A stretch of DNA of 64,000 bases from Candidatus Zixiibacteriota bacterium (GCA_023138975.1 JAGLON010000058.1:1-64000), one strand, 5' to 3'. Counted from the stretch's first letter, positions 17,019-26,278 are shown. Notes: generated by a model not told the origin, from the letters alone. Numbers and translations are program-made.

Positions 17019-17936
17019 TTTATCGAGGAGTTTCCAGAGGGAGCCTCTGGTTGAGGCGAGTTTGTTTTCTGCTGCTTCTTTTGTAAGTTTCAACCTGTGC
17101 ATCACAATTGCGGTCTTAACCGAACCTTCTGATGAGACCAATAGGCTATCTGCCGCTTCGTAGTCAATTTCCAATAACTCTATCAGAATTTTTCGGGAAC
17201 GGGCCGCAAGTTTAATCGAAGTCGCCTTCAGGTCCACCATTAGATTCCCGTAGCATTTACCGAGTAGTACCATCGCTGTCGTGGAAATCATATTCAAGGC
17301 CATCTTTTGGGCGGTACCGGATTTCATTCTCGTCGAACCGGTAATGACCTCGGTCCCGACTACTAACTCAATCAAAACATTCGGTTTAATATCCAGATTT
17401 TCGGCTTTATTACAGACAATCAATCCGCTTTTGGCTCCGATGGCGATGGCGTGCCGAACACCGGCCAACGTATAGGGTGTTTTTACCGAAGCGGCCAAAC
17501 CGATTAACATATCATTGTTCGAGAAATTAAATTTATCAAGATCCGTTATCGCCTCGTCAGCCTTATCCTCAATCCCTTCCTTTGACAATATCAGGGTTGG
17601 ATGTCCGCCGGCAATAATTCCTGTTACGGTTGCAGGATCGGCGCCGAAAGTTGGCGGAATCTCGGAGGCGTCAAGCACTCCCAGTCGGCCCGAAGTACCG
17701 GCTCCGATATAAAAAAGCCGACCGTCGTTGCCGATTGTCTCAGCGGCCATTTCCGCCGTCAGCGCAATGTTCTCTATTTGTTTTTCTACTGCCGCGGCGA
17801 CGGTTTTATCTTCGGTATTGATAATACGGCAAATTTCGACCGCCGGAAGGCGGTCGATTGATTGACTTTTTATATTGGCTTGCTCGGTTGTCAGACGATT
17901 GAGATGATTTAAGACTTGTTTTGCATTATCGTTCAT
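17016..17936 (-). CDS. murQ: N-acetylmuramic acid 6-phosphate etherase
   Basis: MurQ splits MurNAc-6-phosphate into GlcNAc-6-phosphate and D-lactate during cell-wall recycling. The SIS-fold signature G-A-G-T-S-G-R-L-G-V-L-D-A-S-E-I-P-P-T-F-G is complete. The two Glu residues corresponding to the E. coli catalytic pair are Glu92 and Glu123. The length of 306 aa is normal. Its start overlaps the upstream lipoprotein stop by 4 bp. No PTS transporter or AnmK is visible nearby, so the substrate source is not shown. Confidence 0.95.
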   Translation of the reverse strand: MNDNAKQVLNHLNRLTTEQANIKSQSIDRLPAVEICRIINTEDKTVAAAVEKQIENIALTAEMAAETIGNDGRLFYIGAGTSGRLGVLDASEIPPTFGADPATVTGIIAGGHPTLILSKEGIEDKADEAITDLDKFNFSNNDMLIGLAASVKTPYTLAGVRHAIAIGAKSGLIVCNKAENLDIKPNVLIELVVGTEVITGSTRMKSGTAQKMALNMISTTAMVLLGKCYGNLMVDLKATSIKLAARSRKILIELLEIDYEAADSLLVSSEGSVKTAIVMHRLKLTKEAAENKLASTRGSLWKLLDK

Positions 17937-18676
17937 GGAGCCGATACATCGATTGAATCAGAAGCTGAAATGACGATCCCCGCAACCCGCCCGGATATGT
18001 TTGAGCCATTTACATTACTCGCTGGAATATTAATCTTTGGCAAATCAAAAGGCAGTAGAGAATTTGCGACCGGGGCGCCATTGTAGGCGGCCACATAGAT
18101 TTTGTGAATACCAATGATTCTGGTGGTTGGATTAATCAGGAATGTTTCCACGGGAATAACGCCGTTCAGGATGCTATAGTAAGATGTGTATCCGGTATCC
18201 ACGACTGCTCCCGCAGGGGGAGTGGAGGCCAGAATAAACCCATCGGCATTGGTACCTCCGGTCCAGCTTACCGCTTCGGCCGATCCGGTGTAAAACCGGA
18301 ATCCGGCATCGGTAATAGTCACTGTATTGGCAAGCCTGATTGTAAGATTGGCATTGAGGGAAGATGAATCCCGAACGTTGAGAGTATATACCGTGTCCAC
18401 AATTATCTGACTGCTGTCAAATATCTTGTAGTAGCCGATGGCGTTGGTATCCAGTACAATGGCTCCCAGTTGGATATCAGCGCAATGACACGTGTCACCG
18501 TTTTTAGTCAGGACGACGTCTATCCTCGCCGAATCGGTAAATGTGTTCTTAACCAACGAAGCGTTTATAACATAGACATCATTATTATCGCTGCCGCCGG
18601 TCAGATCCCCGCCGCAACCAAACGATAATACCGCGATTACAATAATCGCTATGCAAAGCAGAATTTTCTTTTCCAT
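17933..18676 (-). CDS. Lipoprotein of unknown function
   Basis: Starting at ATG 18676 the protein opens with M-E-K-K, a hydrophobic helix and the lipobox L-S-F-G-C, followed by a Gly/Asp/Asn-rich linker. The body (about 230 aa) is beta-rich and Thr/Ser/Asp-rich. It has a C-H-C motif and ends near a Ser/Asp segment. No family is recognised. A longer frame begins at 18751, but it would put 25 unrelated residues before the signal peptide. The 4-bp overlap with murQ suggests co-expression. Confidence 0.7.
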   Translation of the reverse strand: MEKKILLCIAIIVIAVLSFGCGGDLTGGSDNNDVYVINASLVKNTFTDSARIDVVLTKNGDTCHCADIQLGAIVLDTNAIGYYKIFDSSQIIVDTVYTLNVRDSSSLNANLTIRLANTVTITDAGFRFYTGSAEAVSWTGGTNADGFILASTPPAGAVVDTGYTSYYSILNGVIPVETFLINPTTRIIGIHKIYVAAYNGAPVANSLLPFDLPKINIPASNVNGSNISGRVAGIVISASDSIDVSAP

Positions 18677-18813
18677 AATCAATGTATCGGACTGCAAAGG
18701 CTCACAGTTTACTATTTTATAGTAGCTACATAACGCCTTGAAAACAAACATTTTAATACTGATATAAATTTTTTATTACCAATTTCCGGGATTGAGGCTT
18801 ATAATGTCTGATT

Positions 18814-19734
18814 ATGACTAGAAAGACAATAGATGCAATTCAGACTTCCTCGGTAATAGTGTTAGTAATTGCCGCGGTTTTGGCCTTTTGGGTATATCCC
18901 TTAAATCAGGCCGGGAAAATAGTAGAGCGGCCCGAAGAAACAGCCGAGTTAATCGAACCGTCACAAAATGGATTCGTATCGGAACCGTTTAAGATATTGA
19001 CCGAAGATAATCTGAGTATTGCCGGTTTTTATCTCGATGCCGTTACCGATAGTGCCTCATCACCGGCGGGTACGTTTATACTGCTCCACGGTCTTTTTGT
19101 CGGCATGGAATCACAGCTCGAGAAAGCCTCGGATATTACCAGTCTTGGCTATAATGTAATCATCTTTGATCAGCGAGGGTTTGGTCAGAGCGATGGAGAT
19201 TATCGCAGCGGGGGAACATTTGAGGGTAATGATCTCCAGTCGTTATTGTCGCGTTTTGAACTCGAGGATAAACTCATTCAACCGGTAGTTGTTTGGGGCG
19301 AGGCGCACGGTGGTACCGCGGGAATCAGAACGGCGGCAGAAGATGCTCGAATTGACTATGTTATTGCCGAAGAACCGGTAGTCGATGGTCGCGACTGGCA
19401 GAAACGGGTTGTTAGTTATAATGACATGTCAACTCCGGATATTATGCTCTCAATGGTGTGGTGGTGGATGAAACAGACTTCCAACTACGAAATAGAGCTT
19501 GATGAAACAGAAATAGACGATCAGGTTGGAATGCTCTCTGAAAGTAAGCCGGATCAATTCTTCATCATTGCTTCGGGAACGGGAGATACGCCGGATAATT
19601 CATATTTGGCGGAACTAAATAATCTCGGAGGCAATTGGGTATTATTTCCATCGGGAGAAAAAGACTTATACATGGAAAACAGAGATTCTATCCTGGCTTT
19701 CATAAAAAATAAAATCATGGGTAATACTGAATAA
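18814..19734 (+). CDS. Membrane-anchored alpha/beta-hydrolase-fold protein lacking the catalytic serine
   Basis: An N-terminal transmembrane helix (about 12-32) is followed by an alpha/beta-hydrolase domain. The oxyanion segment L-L-H-G and the strand D-Q-R-G-F-G-Q-S-D-G are typical. The nucleophile elbow reads W-G-E-A-H-G-G (codon GCG for Ala), where active members have W-G-x-S-x-G-G. The C-terminal region that normally supplies the His of the triad reads P-S-G-E-K-D-L-Y and has no His. The protein is therefore probably not a hydrolase but a binding or structural derivative. A TTGAAA/TATAAA pair with an extended TG lies at 18739-18769. Confidence 0.75.
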   Translation: MTRKTIDAIQTSSVIVLVIAAVLAFWVYPLNQAGKIVERPEETAELIEPSQNGFVSEPFKILTEDNLSIAGFYLDAVTDSASSPAGTFILLHGLFVGMESQLEKASDITSLGYNVIIFDQRGFGQSDGDYRSGGTFEGNDLQSLLSRFELEDKLIQPVVVWGEAHGGTAGIRTAAEDARIDYVIAEEPVVDGRDWQKRVVSYNDMSTPDIMLSMVWWWMKQTSNYEIELDETEIDDQVGMLSESKPDQFFIIASGTGDTPDNSYLAELNNLGGNWVLFPSGEKDLYMENRDSILAFIKNKIMGNTE

Positions 19735-19739
19735 GCAGG

Positions 19740-20639
19740 CTATTCTATAAATAGCATAGCAACGCCTATGATTGCGATAATAGAACCGACAACCGATCTG
19801 GTTGTCGGTTTTTCTTTGTGTATTAGCATCGTCAGCGGGATTACTATGATAGGAAAGGTTGACATAATTGTTGCTGCGATTCCGGCTTGGGTGAGTTTGA
19901 CCGCCACCATCGACATCCAGACTCCGATTGTCGGACCCATAAATGAGGCCCCTAATAAAGGATAAAGCGCCTTTTTGGAAGTCAGTTCCATTAAAGTACT
20001 TTTTATCTCACCGCGAAATGACGCAAACAGCCAAATGACAATCGCTGATGCTCCCATCCGGATAAATGTTGCCGACAGAGGATTGAATGTTTCACCCATC
20101 GCTTCCTTGGCCAAAATTAACCCGAACGACTGTCCGGCAGCACCGAGGACACCCATTATAATCCCGACTGTTTTGGAACCTTCACGGTTGTCCAGCCGCT
20201 CATCTTTCTTGTCAGATGTGACCCAAGTAACTCCGGCGAGAGTTACAATCAGTCCGAAAATTGCCAGCAGACCCAATCGTTCGTCCAGAAATAAATAAGC
20301 TGTAACAGCGGTTATCGGTGGCGCCAGTGATCCCAAGAGCGCGCCTTGGCGCGGACCTAAAATAACCAGGCAGCGGAAATAACAGGAATCTCCAATAACT
20401 AATCCGACTATACCGGATAATACGAGTAAGATTATTGTTCGAGTGTCCCCACCAGTCGGGAACAGAGAGCCGTTGAGAAGATACAGCAATCCGCCGACCA
20501 TAAGCGCCGCAATCGGAATACGGAGCTTGTTGACGTTATAAGAACCGATTCGCCGCCCGGCTGCGGTAAACATAAGGGTACCGCTGGCCCAGCAGAAGGC
20601 GGTCGCCATTGCAGCGAATTCTCCGAGAAGTCCTAACAT
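19740..20639 (-). CDS. EamA/DMT-family transporter
   Basis: About ten hydrophobic helices are arranged as two EamA repeats. The first ends in R-Q-G-A-L-L-G-S-L-A-P-P-I-T-A and the second carries the similar M-G-P-T-I-G-V-W-M-S-M pattern. The length (299 aa) fits the drug/metabolite exporter superfamily. The substrate is unknown. It stands 16 bp before the class V aminotransferase on the same strand, so the two may be co-transcribed. Confidence 0.88.
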   Translation of the reverse strand: MLGLLGEFAAMATAFCWASGTLMFTAAGRRIGSYNVNKLRIPIAALMVGGLLYLLNGSLFPTGGDTRTIILLVLSGIVGLVIGDSCYFRCLVILGPRQGALLGSLAPPITAVTAYLFLDERLGLLAIFGLIVTLAGVTWVTSDKKDERLDNREGSKTVGIIMGVLGAAGQSFGLILAKEAMGETFNPLSATFIRMGASAIVIWLFASFRGEIKSTLMELTSKKALYPLLGASFMGPTIGVWMSMVAVKLTQAGIAATIMSTFPIIVIPLTMLIHKEKPTTRSVVGSIIAIIGVAMLFIE

Positions 20640-20655
20640 GTTAAACCCGGATTTC

Positions 20656-21804
20656 TCAAGAGGAGGCTTGATCCAATGCTGTGATTAATTTGTTGATGTC
20701 GTTTTTATTATTGAAGGCGTGAACGGCGACTCGAATTGCCCCTTCCCGCACTGACGTAATTATATTTTTCCTCTTTAAAGAGCCAAAAACCGAATCAATA
20801 TTGAGTTTGTCTGAGGTAAAACTGATGATTCCACTGCGGAACTTCTTCTCGATACTGCTGGTAACACGAAAATCATCACTGCAGTTTATATAATCAATTA
20901 ACAAGTCAATCAATTCATGAGTGTGACTCTGGATATTTTTAACACCCAGTTGGTTGATAAATTGTAATGACCAATCCAGCGACAATAATAACGGAACCGG
21001 ATAAGTTCCCAGCTCATATTGTCGGGCTGATTTTGGGTAATCTCGTGTAAAGTCACGTAGATTTGACCAGTCGCAATTCCAATCGATACTCATCCAGCTG
21101 CGCCAGGGTGGTTTTATTCGTTCCTGTATTTCCTCGGAGACATAAAATATCCCGGTTCCTTGAGAGGACAGCAACCATTTATGGGCACCGGAAGAGGCAA
21201 TATCCACACCCCATTTCTTAAGATGAAGCGGTTCAATTCCGGCCCCTTGAATGGCATCTACAACAAAAAATATATTATGCCGCTTACAAATTTCACCGAG
21301 GGTGCTTAGATCATTTTTATAACCGTTGAAGAACTGGACAAATGATATGGCGAGTATGCGGGTTCTTTGAGTTATGGCTTTAGTGAAGCGACCCAAATTG
21401 AAAAATCCGTCAACGCTTTTTATGAATTTGACTTTCACTCCGCGGCGTTTAAGTTCAAGCCAGGGATAGACATTTGCGGGAAACTCGATGTCTGACAATA
21501 AAATCTCATCACCGGATTTCAATGGCAATCCGAATGCCGCCAGATTGAGACCGAAGGTTGTATTAAAACCGAACCCTACTTCAGAGGTCTTACAGCCAAG
21601 TATTTTTGCGCCGTTTGAACTAATTGATTTCAAGGCCTCAAACTGCTCGTCCTGACTCCCGATAACCGCGTCACGGGCAATCTGATACTGTTTTTCCTGA
21701 ATTTTATATGCGGGGCTGGGTAGAGGCCCATTAGAAGCGGAATTGAAATATGTAAACTTAGACGTATGAGGAAAGAGCCTTCGGATTGAAGTTGTGCTTA
21801 GCAT
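20656..21804 (-). CDS. PLP-dependent class V aminotransferase/cysteine-desulfurase-like enzyme
   Basis: The PLP lysine is Lys209 in S-S-G-A-H-K-W-L-L. V-V-D-A-I-Q-G-A-G supplies the Asp that contacts the PLP ring nitrogen. The size (382 aa) and the pattern around N-S-A-S-N-G-P fit the isopenicillin-N-epimerase/selenocysteine-lyase-like group. It lacks a clear NifS or SufS active-site Cys loop, so a desulfurase role in Fe-S assembly is not supported. The substrate is unknown. A small membrane protein follows on the same strand. Confidence 0.82.
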   Translation of the reverse strand: MLSTTSIRRLFPHTSKFTYFNSASNGPLPSPAYKIQEKQYQIARDAVIGSQDEQFEALKSISSNGAKILGCKTSEVGFGFNTTFGLNLAAFGLPLKSGDEILLSDIEFPANVYPWLELKRRGVKVKFIKSVDGFFNLGRFTKAITQRTRILAISFVQFFNGYKNDLSTLGEICKRHNIFFVVDAIQGAGIEPLHLKKWGVDIASSGAHKWLLSSQGTGIFYVSEEIQERIKPPWRSWMSIDWNCDWSNLRDFTRDYPKSARQYELGTYPVPLLLSLDWSLQFINQLGVKNIQSHTHELIDLLIDYINCSDDFRVTSSIEKKFRSGIISFTSDKLNIDSVFGSLKRKNIITSVREGAIRVAVHAFNNKNDINKLITALDQASS

Positions 21805-21817
21805 GTCGCTCCTTTAA

Positions 21818-22237
21818 TTACAGAATATACAAATAGCCAATTATTCCATAGACCATGATTAATTTCAATAGATAGCCAGCTAACTGAAATAAAATAAAAG
21901 AGACTGGAAGTTTAACGCGCATAAGTATAGTAACGGTAAACGGCATAATCCCAAAGATGAAAAGGAGTAATGCCATCGCAATACCAGCCCGTACACCATA
22001 GAAAGGAACCATGACATAGAACCAGCTATAAACTGCTGTTGGAACCACTACCAGAAACGCAAATTGCATAACGAACTTGGAGACAAAATATCCCACCCCG
22101 GCTTCTTCAATTAAACCTGGAGGGAGCTTTTTCAACAGGTCGAGCTTCTTTTCCAAGAAGTACCAGATTAACTCAAAGGCCAACAACGCGCCGCCAGTCC
22201 ATAAGAGGGATGCCAATAATAATTGAAAGCTTATCAT
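21818..22237 (-). CDS. Small membrane protein with about four transmembrane helices, unknown function
   Basis: About 139 residues, mostly hydrophobic, with a charged loop (E-K-K-L-D-L-L-K-K) after the first helix. I use ATG 22237 because it overlaps the TGA of the epimerase in an ATGA arrangement. The longer start at 22264 would overlap it by 31 bp. No family is recognised. Confidence 0.65.
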   Translation of the reverse strand: MISFQLLLASLLWTGGALLAFELIWYFLEKKLDLLKKLPPGLIEEAGVGYFVSKFVMQFAFLVVVPTAVYSWFYVMVPFYGVRAGIAMALLLFIFGIMPFTVTILMRVKLPVSFILFQLAGYLLKLIMVYGIIGYLYIL

Positions 22238-23229
22238 TTCAGCCAGCCTTTCTGACGGTACCATTCTATTGTTAGCCTAGCTCCGGTTCGAAAATCTACT
22301 TGTGCCTCAAAACCCAGTTCATTTTTTACCCGGCTTACATCCATCTCCCAATCATCTGTGAGTTCACGGACTTTCTCTCGGGAAAAATGCGGTGTGTGAC
22401 CGATGAGTTTAAAAAATAGCTCGGAAAATAACGCGATTAAATTCAAAAGCGGTCGGGGGATAGTAATACCAATGCCTTTTTTTCCTAATAGTTCGCCGAT
22501 GATATTAAGCATCTCCCGAGTAGTATAGGAGCGGTTTTCGGCAATCATATATGCCCGGTTCCTGCTTTCCGGTATCTCCATCGACGCCTTTATAGCCTCA
22601 GCCAAATCATCAACATAGATCAATTGAACTTTATTATTGCCCCCGGCCATGTAAGGCTTGAATCCCTTATTGACTATATCAAACAAGGTAAATATTTCAG
22701 TATCACCGGGACCGTATACTCCGGGAGGCCGAAGAACGGTTATCGGAATCAATTCCCTGTATGGATCAAGCGCTTCTTCACCAGCCAGTTTGCTTTTGCC
22801 ATAGGTCGTCAACGGGTTCGGAGAGTCGGATTCTTTGCGAGGGATTCCTTTCGACGGGCCAAACGCGGCCAAAGATGAAATCAGCACGAACTTCTTGAGC
22901 TTTAGATTATGGTTCTTTATTGCGTTGAGCAGGTTAATCGTTCCCTGCTGGTTTACAGCAAAATAATCGGAGTTTTTTTTGGCCTTGACCAATCCGGCCA
23001 AATGAATGATATAGTCGGTTCCATAGACAGCTTTTTTAAGTGAATCCGGGTCGGTAATATCCGCAATTATTTTTGTGTAGGGGACATTCTCAAGCAGTTT
23101 CAAGTCCGATGACAACCGGCAGATAATTCGAATATTGTATCCCTTTGAAGCGAGCAGCCGGCATACACGGCTGCCAATAAAGCCATTGGCGCCTGTTATA
23201 GTAACTGTTTGAGCATCAGTTGTCTGCAT
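22234..23229 (-). CDS. NAD(P)-dependent epimerase/dehydratase (extended SDR)
   Basis: The N-terminal Rossmann motif is T-G-A-N-G-F-I-G-S-R and the active-site pair is Y-G-K-S-K (Y-x3-K). S-S-L-A-A-F-G-P carries the conserved Ser. The length (331 aa) is usual. No partner identifies its sugar or sterol-like substrate. Proteins of this SDR group include the ceramide reductase of bacterial sphingolipid synthesis. Since an SPT gene lies 32 kb away, that role is possible but only a guess. It is translationally coupled to the membrane protein downstream. Confidence 0.85.
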   Translation of the reverse strand: MQTTDAQTVTITGANGFIGSRVCRLLASKGYNIRIICRLSSDLKLLENVPYTKIIADITDPDSLKKAVYGTDYIIHLAGLVKAKKNSDYFAVNQQGTINLLNAIKNHNLKLKKFVLISSLAAFGPSKGIPRKESDSPNPLTTYGKSKLAGEEALDPYRELIPITVLRPPGVYGPGDTEIFTLFDIVNKGFKPYMAGGNNKVQLIYVDDLAEAIKASMEIPESRNRAYMIAENRSYTTREMLNIIGELLGKKGIGITIPRPLLNLIALFSELFFKLIGHTPHFSREKVRELTDDWEMDVSRVKNELGFEAQVDFRTGARLTIEWYRQKGWLK

Positions 23230-23643
23230 TGAATCAATCTACGGGAATGAAGAGATTATTTCAAGCTAAAGTTAAGCTCAAAACCTATTCGGGATGGGTT
23301 GGCTGAGTTTGACCATTACTACAGCCGAAACAGATTCTGCGCCGGCTTGGCTTGAATGACTCCCGTTTGAAGAATGACAATATGTTCTGATTGGCAATTC
23401 TTTCAATCTTATAGTAATAATATGCCGAAATTCTGGGTTTTATGCAAATAATAGAATAATATCGCCATTGTGGATAGAATAGGACAGTAAAAATGCAGTT
23501 TTGTTGGAACATTGGGCCATATTACGGCGTTTAATGGAATAACTAAACAAGACAAGATTTATAGAGATTTACTTGACCTTTAATAATTAGTCAGTATATT
23601 CACTATGATTCTTATTAAACTTCAGCGATCTTAGGAGGATTAA
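23230..23643. other. Intergenic region, 414 bp, without a supportable gene
   Basis: A 75-codon minus-strand frame inside (23285-23512) has no signal, motif or ribosome-binding site and is not called. The right end carries the promoter and ribosome-binding site of the HMA gene. I see no RNA structure or repeat. Confidence 0.6.
23573..23600 (+). promoter_or_regulatory. Probable promoter of the HMA-domain gene
   Basis: TTGACC (23573-23578) and TATATT (23595-23600) are 16 bases apart, about 45 bp before the GTG start. TAGGAGGA at 23632-23639 is the ribosome-binding site. I see no clear inverted repeat that would mark a metal-regulator operator. Confidence 0.55.
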
Positions 23644-24123
23644 GTGAAAAAGCAGTTATTTAAGATTGTTACCTTTGTATTAGCCGTTAGCATGATTTTA
23701 GGCGGTACTGCCTTTGCCAATTGCGCCGGCGATGCACCTTGTGGTTCCAAAGCGAAGACCACTCAGGCAACTAAAGCTTCTGCCACAGTCGAAAGTAACC
23801 AAATTGTATTAGCCGTTTCCAAAATGACTTGCGGCGGTTGTGCCACGCACGTCACCAAGACATTGACTGCGATTGACGGCGTAAAAAATGTTGACATTGA
23901 CCTCAAAGAGGGTACTGCCACCGTTACTTGCGATGAGAAGAAAAAAGCCGATCCGTCTCAATTGGTGGCGGCCGTAGTTAAAGCCGGTTATCCGACCAAG
24001 TTGGCAAATGCAACTGCCGATGTCAAAGCCGATGGCAAGTCCTGCAGTAAGACTAAGGCCTGTGATCCGGCAGCCTGTGGTCTCAAGGGCACTGCTGCAA
24101 AAGCTTGCGGTGGTAAAAAGTAA
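23644..24123 (+). CDS. Exported heavy-metal-associated (HMA) domain protein with Cys-rich tail
   Basis: The signal peptide (about 1-25, ending A-F-A) exports the protein. A short Cys-containing linker leads to one HMA domain (about 52-118) with the metal loop M-T-C-G-G-C and the typical D-G-V-K-N-V core. The C-terminal 35 residues add four more Cys in C-S-K-T-K-A-C-D-P-A-A-C and K-A-C-G-G-K-K. The layout resembles periplasmic MerP, and mercury, copper or another soft metal is plausible. No transporter or metal regulator is adjacent, so it is not a classic mer or cop operon. The start is GTG behind a strong ribosome-binding site. Confidence 0.82.
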   Translation: MKKQLFKIVTFVLAVSMILGGTAFANCAGDAPCGSKAKTTQATKASATVESNQIVLAVSKMTCGGCATHVTKTLTAIDGVKNVDIDLKEGTATVTCDEKKKADPSQLVAAVVKAGYPTKLANATADVKADGKSCSKTKACDPAACGLKGTAAKACGGKK

Positions 24124-24154
24124 TAATCTGAAAAATTAGAGCGATATAAATATT

Positions 24155-24189
24155 GGCGGGGAAATTGCATTAATTTCTCCGCCTTTTTT
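24155..24189 (+). terminator. Rho-independent terminator after the HMA gene
   Basis: A 12-bp stem (GGCGGGGAAATT with AATTTCTCCGCC, one G-T pair), a GCATT-type loop and a run of six T. Confidence 0.88.
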
Positions 24190-24228
24190 GATGGCGGGGT
24201 GTACAATTAGTAACTATATTGGCCTACC

Positions 24229-25182
24229 ATGAAAAGATGTGTACAGATTAAAGCTTTAGTATTGTTGCTGGTTTTGGCAACCACCTCACCGATATCGGCC
24301 ACCAAATACGCCGGTGAGCCTTTTTCTCTCGGTGCCGGAGCCAATGCCCTGGGCATGGGCGGTGCGGTTGTAGCTGGTCCTTTTAACGTGACCTCAGGCT
24401 ACTATAATCCCGCCGGGCTGGCTTTTACTACTGGAAGACAGTTTTATACCATGCACTCCGAGACTTTTGGTTCGCTCCTTAATCATGATTACATTGGCTT
24501 CAGTTCTAATAATGGCAAAACCACTGGACTGAATAGTTATGGAGTATATCTTTACTATGTTGGCGGCGGTGGAATCAAGCTGACCGGCTTTGACACCGAT
24601 ACTCAATATCCATATATCATACGCGAGGAAAATCATTTTGACATCATGATCGGAGGATCGCTCTCCGGAAGAATCGTGGAGTCTATTTCATACGGCATAA
24701 CGGCCAAAATTATCTATCGTGATATTGCGACAGAAACAGCCTACGGTCTCGGGCTTGATGCCGGTATCGTATATAAAATGGATACATTAATGACTGCCGC
24801 ATTGACTGTTACCGATCTAACCTCAACTTTTCTGGCATACTCAAATGATGTCTCCGAAACTATAATTCCAGCGCTCAAGCCGGGTATTTCTTTTCGTTTT
24901 GCCCGCAGGGATGTAACGGCAATATTGTCCGGTCAGTCGATTATTCGATTCGAAGGACGGAAACAGAACGCCGAGCTCTGGCAAGGAGAAGTTTCAGCTG
25001 ATTTTCAGGCAGGACTGGAGATCGGATATAAGCGCGTTGCCTTTGGCCGGCTAGGCTATGATCAGGATAGGATTACCGCCGGACTGGGTGCAATTATCGA
25101 TAAGTATATTATTGATTTAGCTTACCTTCATCACGATGATCTCGATAATACTTTTAGATTATCAGCGGGAATAAATTTTTAG
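24229..25182 (+). CDS. PorV/PorQ-like outer-membrane beta-barrel protein
   Basis: A signal peptide of about 22 residues is followed by G-A-G-A-N-A-L-G-M-G-G-A-V-V and Y-Y-N-P-A-G-L-A. This is the opening of the PorV/PorQ (UPF0164) group of FadL-like barrels. The rest is alternating beta strands with aromatic girdles, ending in a strand with a terminal Phe (L-S-A-G-I-N-F), as expected for BAM-assembled barrels. PorV serves type IX secretion in Bacteroidota, but no other type IX component is visible, so a general outer-membrane protein is the safer call. Confidence 0.75.
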   Translation: MKRCVQIKALVLLLVLATTSPISATKYAGEPFSLGAGANALGMGGAVVAGPFNVTSGYYNPAGLAFTTGRQFYTMHSETFGSLLNHDYIGFSSNNGKTTGLNSYGVYLYYVGGGGIKLTGFDTDTQYPYIIREENHFDIMIGGSLSGRIVESISYGITAKIIYRDIATETAYGLGLDAGIVYKMDTLMTAALTVTDLTSTFLAYSNDVSETIIPALKPGISFRFARRDVTAILSGQSIIRFEGRKQNAELWQGEVSADFQAGLEIGYKRVAFGRLGYDQDRITAGLGAIIDKYIIDLAYLHHDDLDNTFRLSAGINF

Positions 25183-25505
25183 CGATAAAAGCTGTTAAAT
25201 TAACATCTTCTAACTAACGGTATAATCTTTGCGTCAATCGCTATCTCCCATATTAAACTGACAGTTGTCTTCTAACTAAAAGCTTGCCATTTACGTTAGT
25301 TATCATATGGTTGTTCAAAGAAACAACTTTCTCCTCATATCCGACATCATTTTAGTTTTTGATTAAATATCACCATCCAAACTTACGATTACTACCAGGT
25401 AGAATAAGAGTCAATCCTTAACCATCTTAGGATAAGAGATTATTAAAGTATTTAAATTACCCATCACGTAAAGTTTTACAATTTCAATTTCAAAGAGGAG
25501 AATCC
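25183..25505. other. Intergenic region, 323 bp, with short repeats only
   Basis: TCTTCTAACTAA occurs at 25206-25217 and 25268-25279. TAACTAACG (25211-25219) faces CGTTAGTTA at 25294-25302. These could be a regulatory site or chance. A GAGGAG ribosome-binding site for the next gene ends the region. No gene or RNA is supported. Confidence 0.5.
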
Positions 25506-26231
25506 ATGATTAACCGTAACCTTATATATATAATGGGTGTTTTTCTTATTTTCTCAATATTGGGCTTGGTAGGCTGTTCGGATAATAAATTCTCAACGAC
25601 AGTCTCGTCAGTAACTCCTAACGCTTCACCCAAGACCTATATTCCGGTGACAAGTGGTTGGCGGGTCAGTTACGCTCAACTTGAACCCGAGCGGGTCAGC
25701 TACTATGTCGAGATAACCGACCCGGTAGTAATAGATGGTCATCAGGGGGTTACAGTTCGCAGAACAAATAATGAAACCGGCCAAAATACTTATAGCTATA
25801 TATATGCAACCGCTACCGCGATATATGAATCTAGTTCACTGTCTAGTCCCGGTCAGAAAATCCTGGAATCACCGTTTACGGCTGGCCATAGCTGGGATCG
25901 CTATGAAAGCAGCGTTGCGTTTGACGATGAACCTGCCGGAGATACTACCGATTCCGGCGGAGACATTATCGATGGGGCAAATAAAACTGTTCCCGGAGAG
26001 GAATACGGCCGGATGTTTATTGTTGGATTTGAGTCAGTTCCCGCTTTGGACGGGCATCTCTATGCCAACTGTCTCAAGGTCGCCTGGCAATCAGAGGAGT
26101 ATTCTTATAACTACTATTGGTATGCAGCCGGTATAGGTCTGGTGAAATTCGAATCTGTACCGAATTCATTATCTGCCTGGGAAAATACTTCGGTGACTGT
26201 AATGACCGACTTCGGTCAAATCGAGTATTAG
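25506..26231 (+). CDS. Lipoprotein of unknown function
   Basis: The signal peptide ends in the lipobox L-G-L-V-G-C. The 215-residue mature part is beta-rich with many Tyr, Asp and Ser residues and no motif I recognise. GAGGAG six bases before the ATG supports the start. A hairpin follows the stop at 26255-26278. It is a single gene between the PorV-like protein and the symporter. Confidence 0.72.
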   Translation: MINRNLIYIMGVFLIFSILGLVGCSDNKFSTTVSSVTPNASPKTYIPVTSGWRVSYAQLEPERVSYYVEITDPVVIDGHQGVTVRRTNNETGQNTYSYIYATATAIYESSSLSSPGQKILESPFTAGHSWDRYESSVAFDDEPAGDTTDSGGDIIDGANKTVPGEEYGRMFIVGFESVPALDGHLYANCLKVAWQSEEYSYNYYWYAAGIGLVKFESVPNSLSAWENTSVTVMTDFGQIEY

Positions 26232-26254
26232 TTCTCATTGCGTTAAAAGATGAT

Positions 26255-26278
26255 GGCCGGGTGAAATTTCATCCGGCC
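26255..26278 (+). terminator. Stem-loop after the lipoprotein gene
   Basis: GGCCGGGTGA pairs with TCATCCGGCC across AATT. No T-run follows, so termination is not certain. The stem is nearly the same as the terminator at 28506-28539. Confidence 0.5.

Noticed and set aside
23285-23512. Minus-strand ORF of 75 codons in a gene gap
   Set aside because: No ribosome-binding site, motif or composition typical of its neighbours.
24229-25182. Type IX secretion component PorV
   Set aside because: The opening motifs match the PorV/PorQ group, but no other type IX gene is visible, so the specific role is not claimed.
25206-25302. Short direct and inverted repeats (TCTTCTAACTAA, TAACTAACG/CGTTAGTTA)
   Set aside because: Too short and isolated to claim an operator or repeat family.
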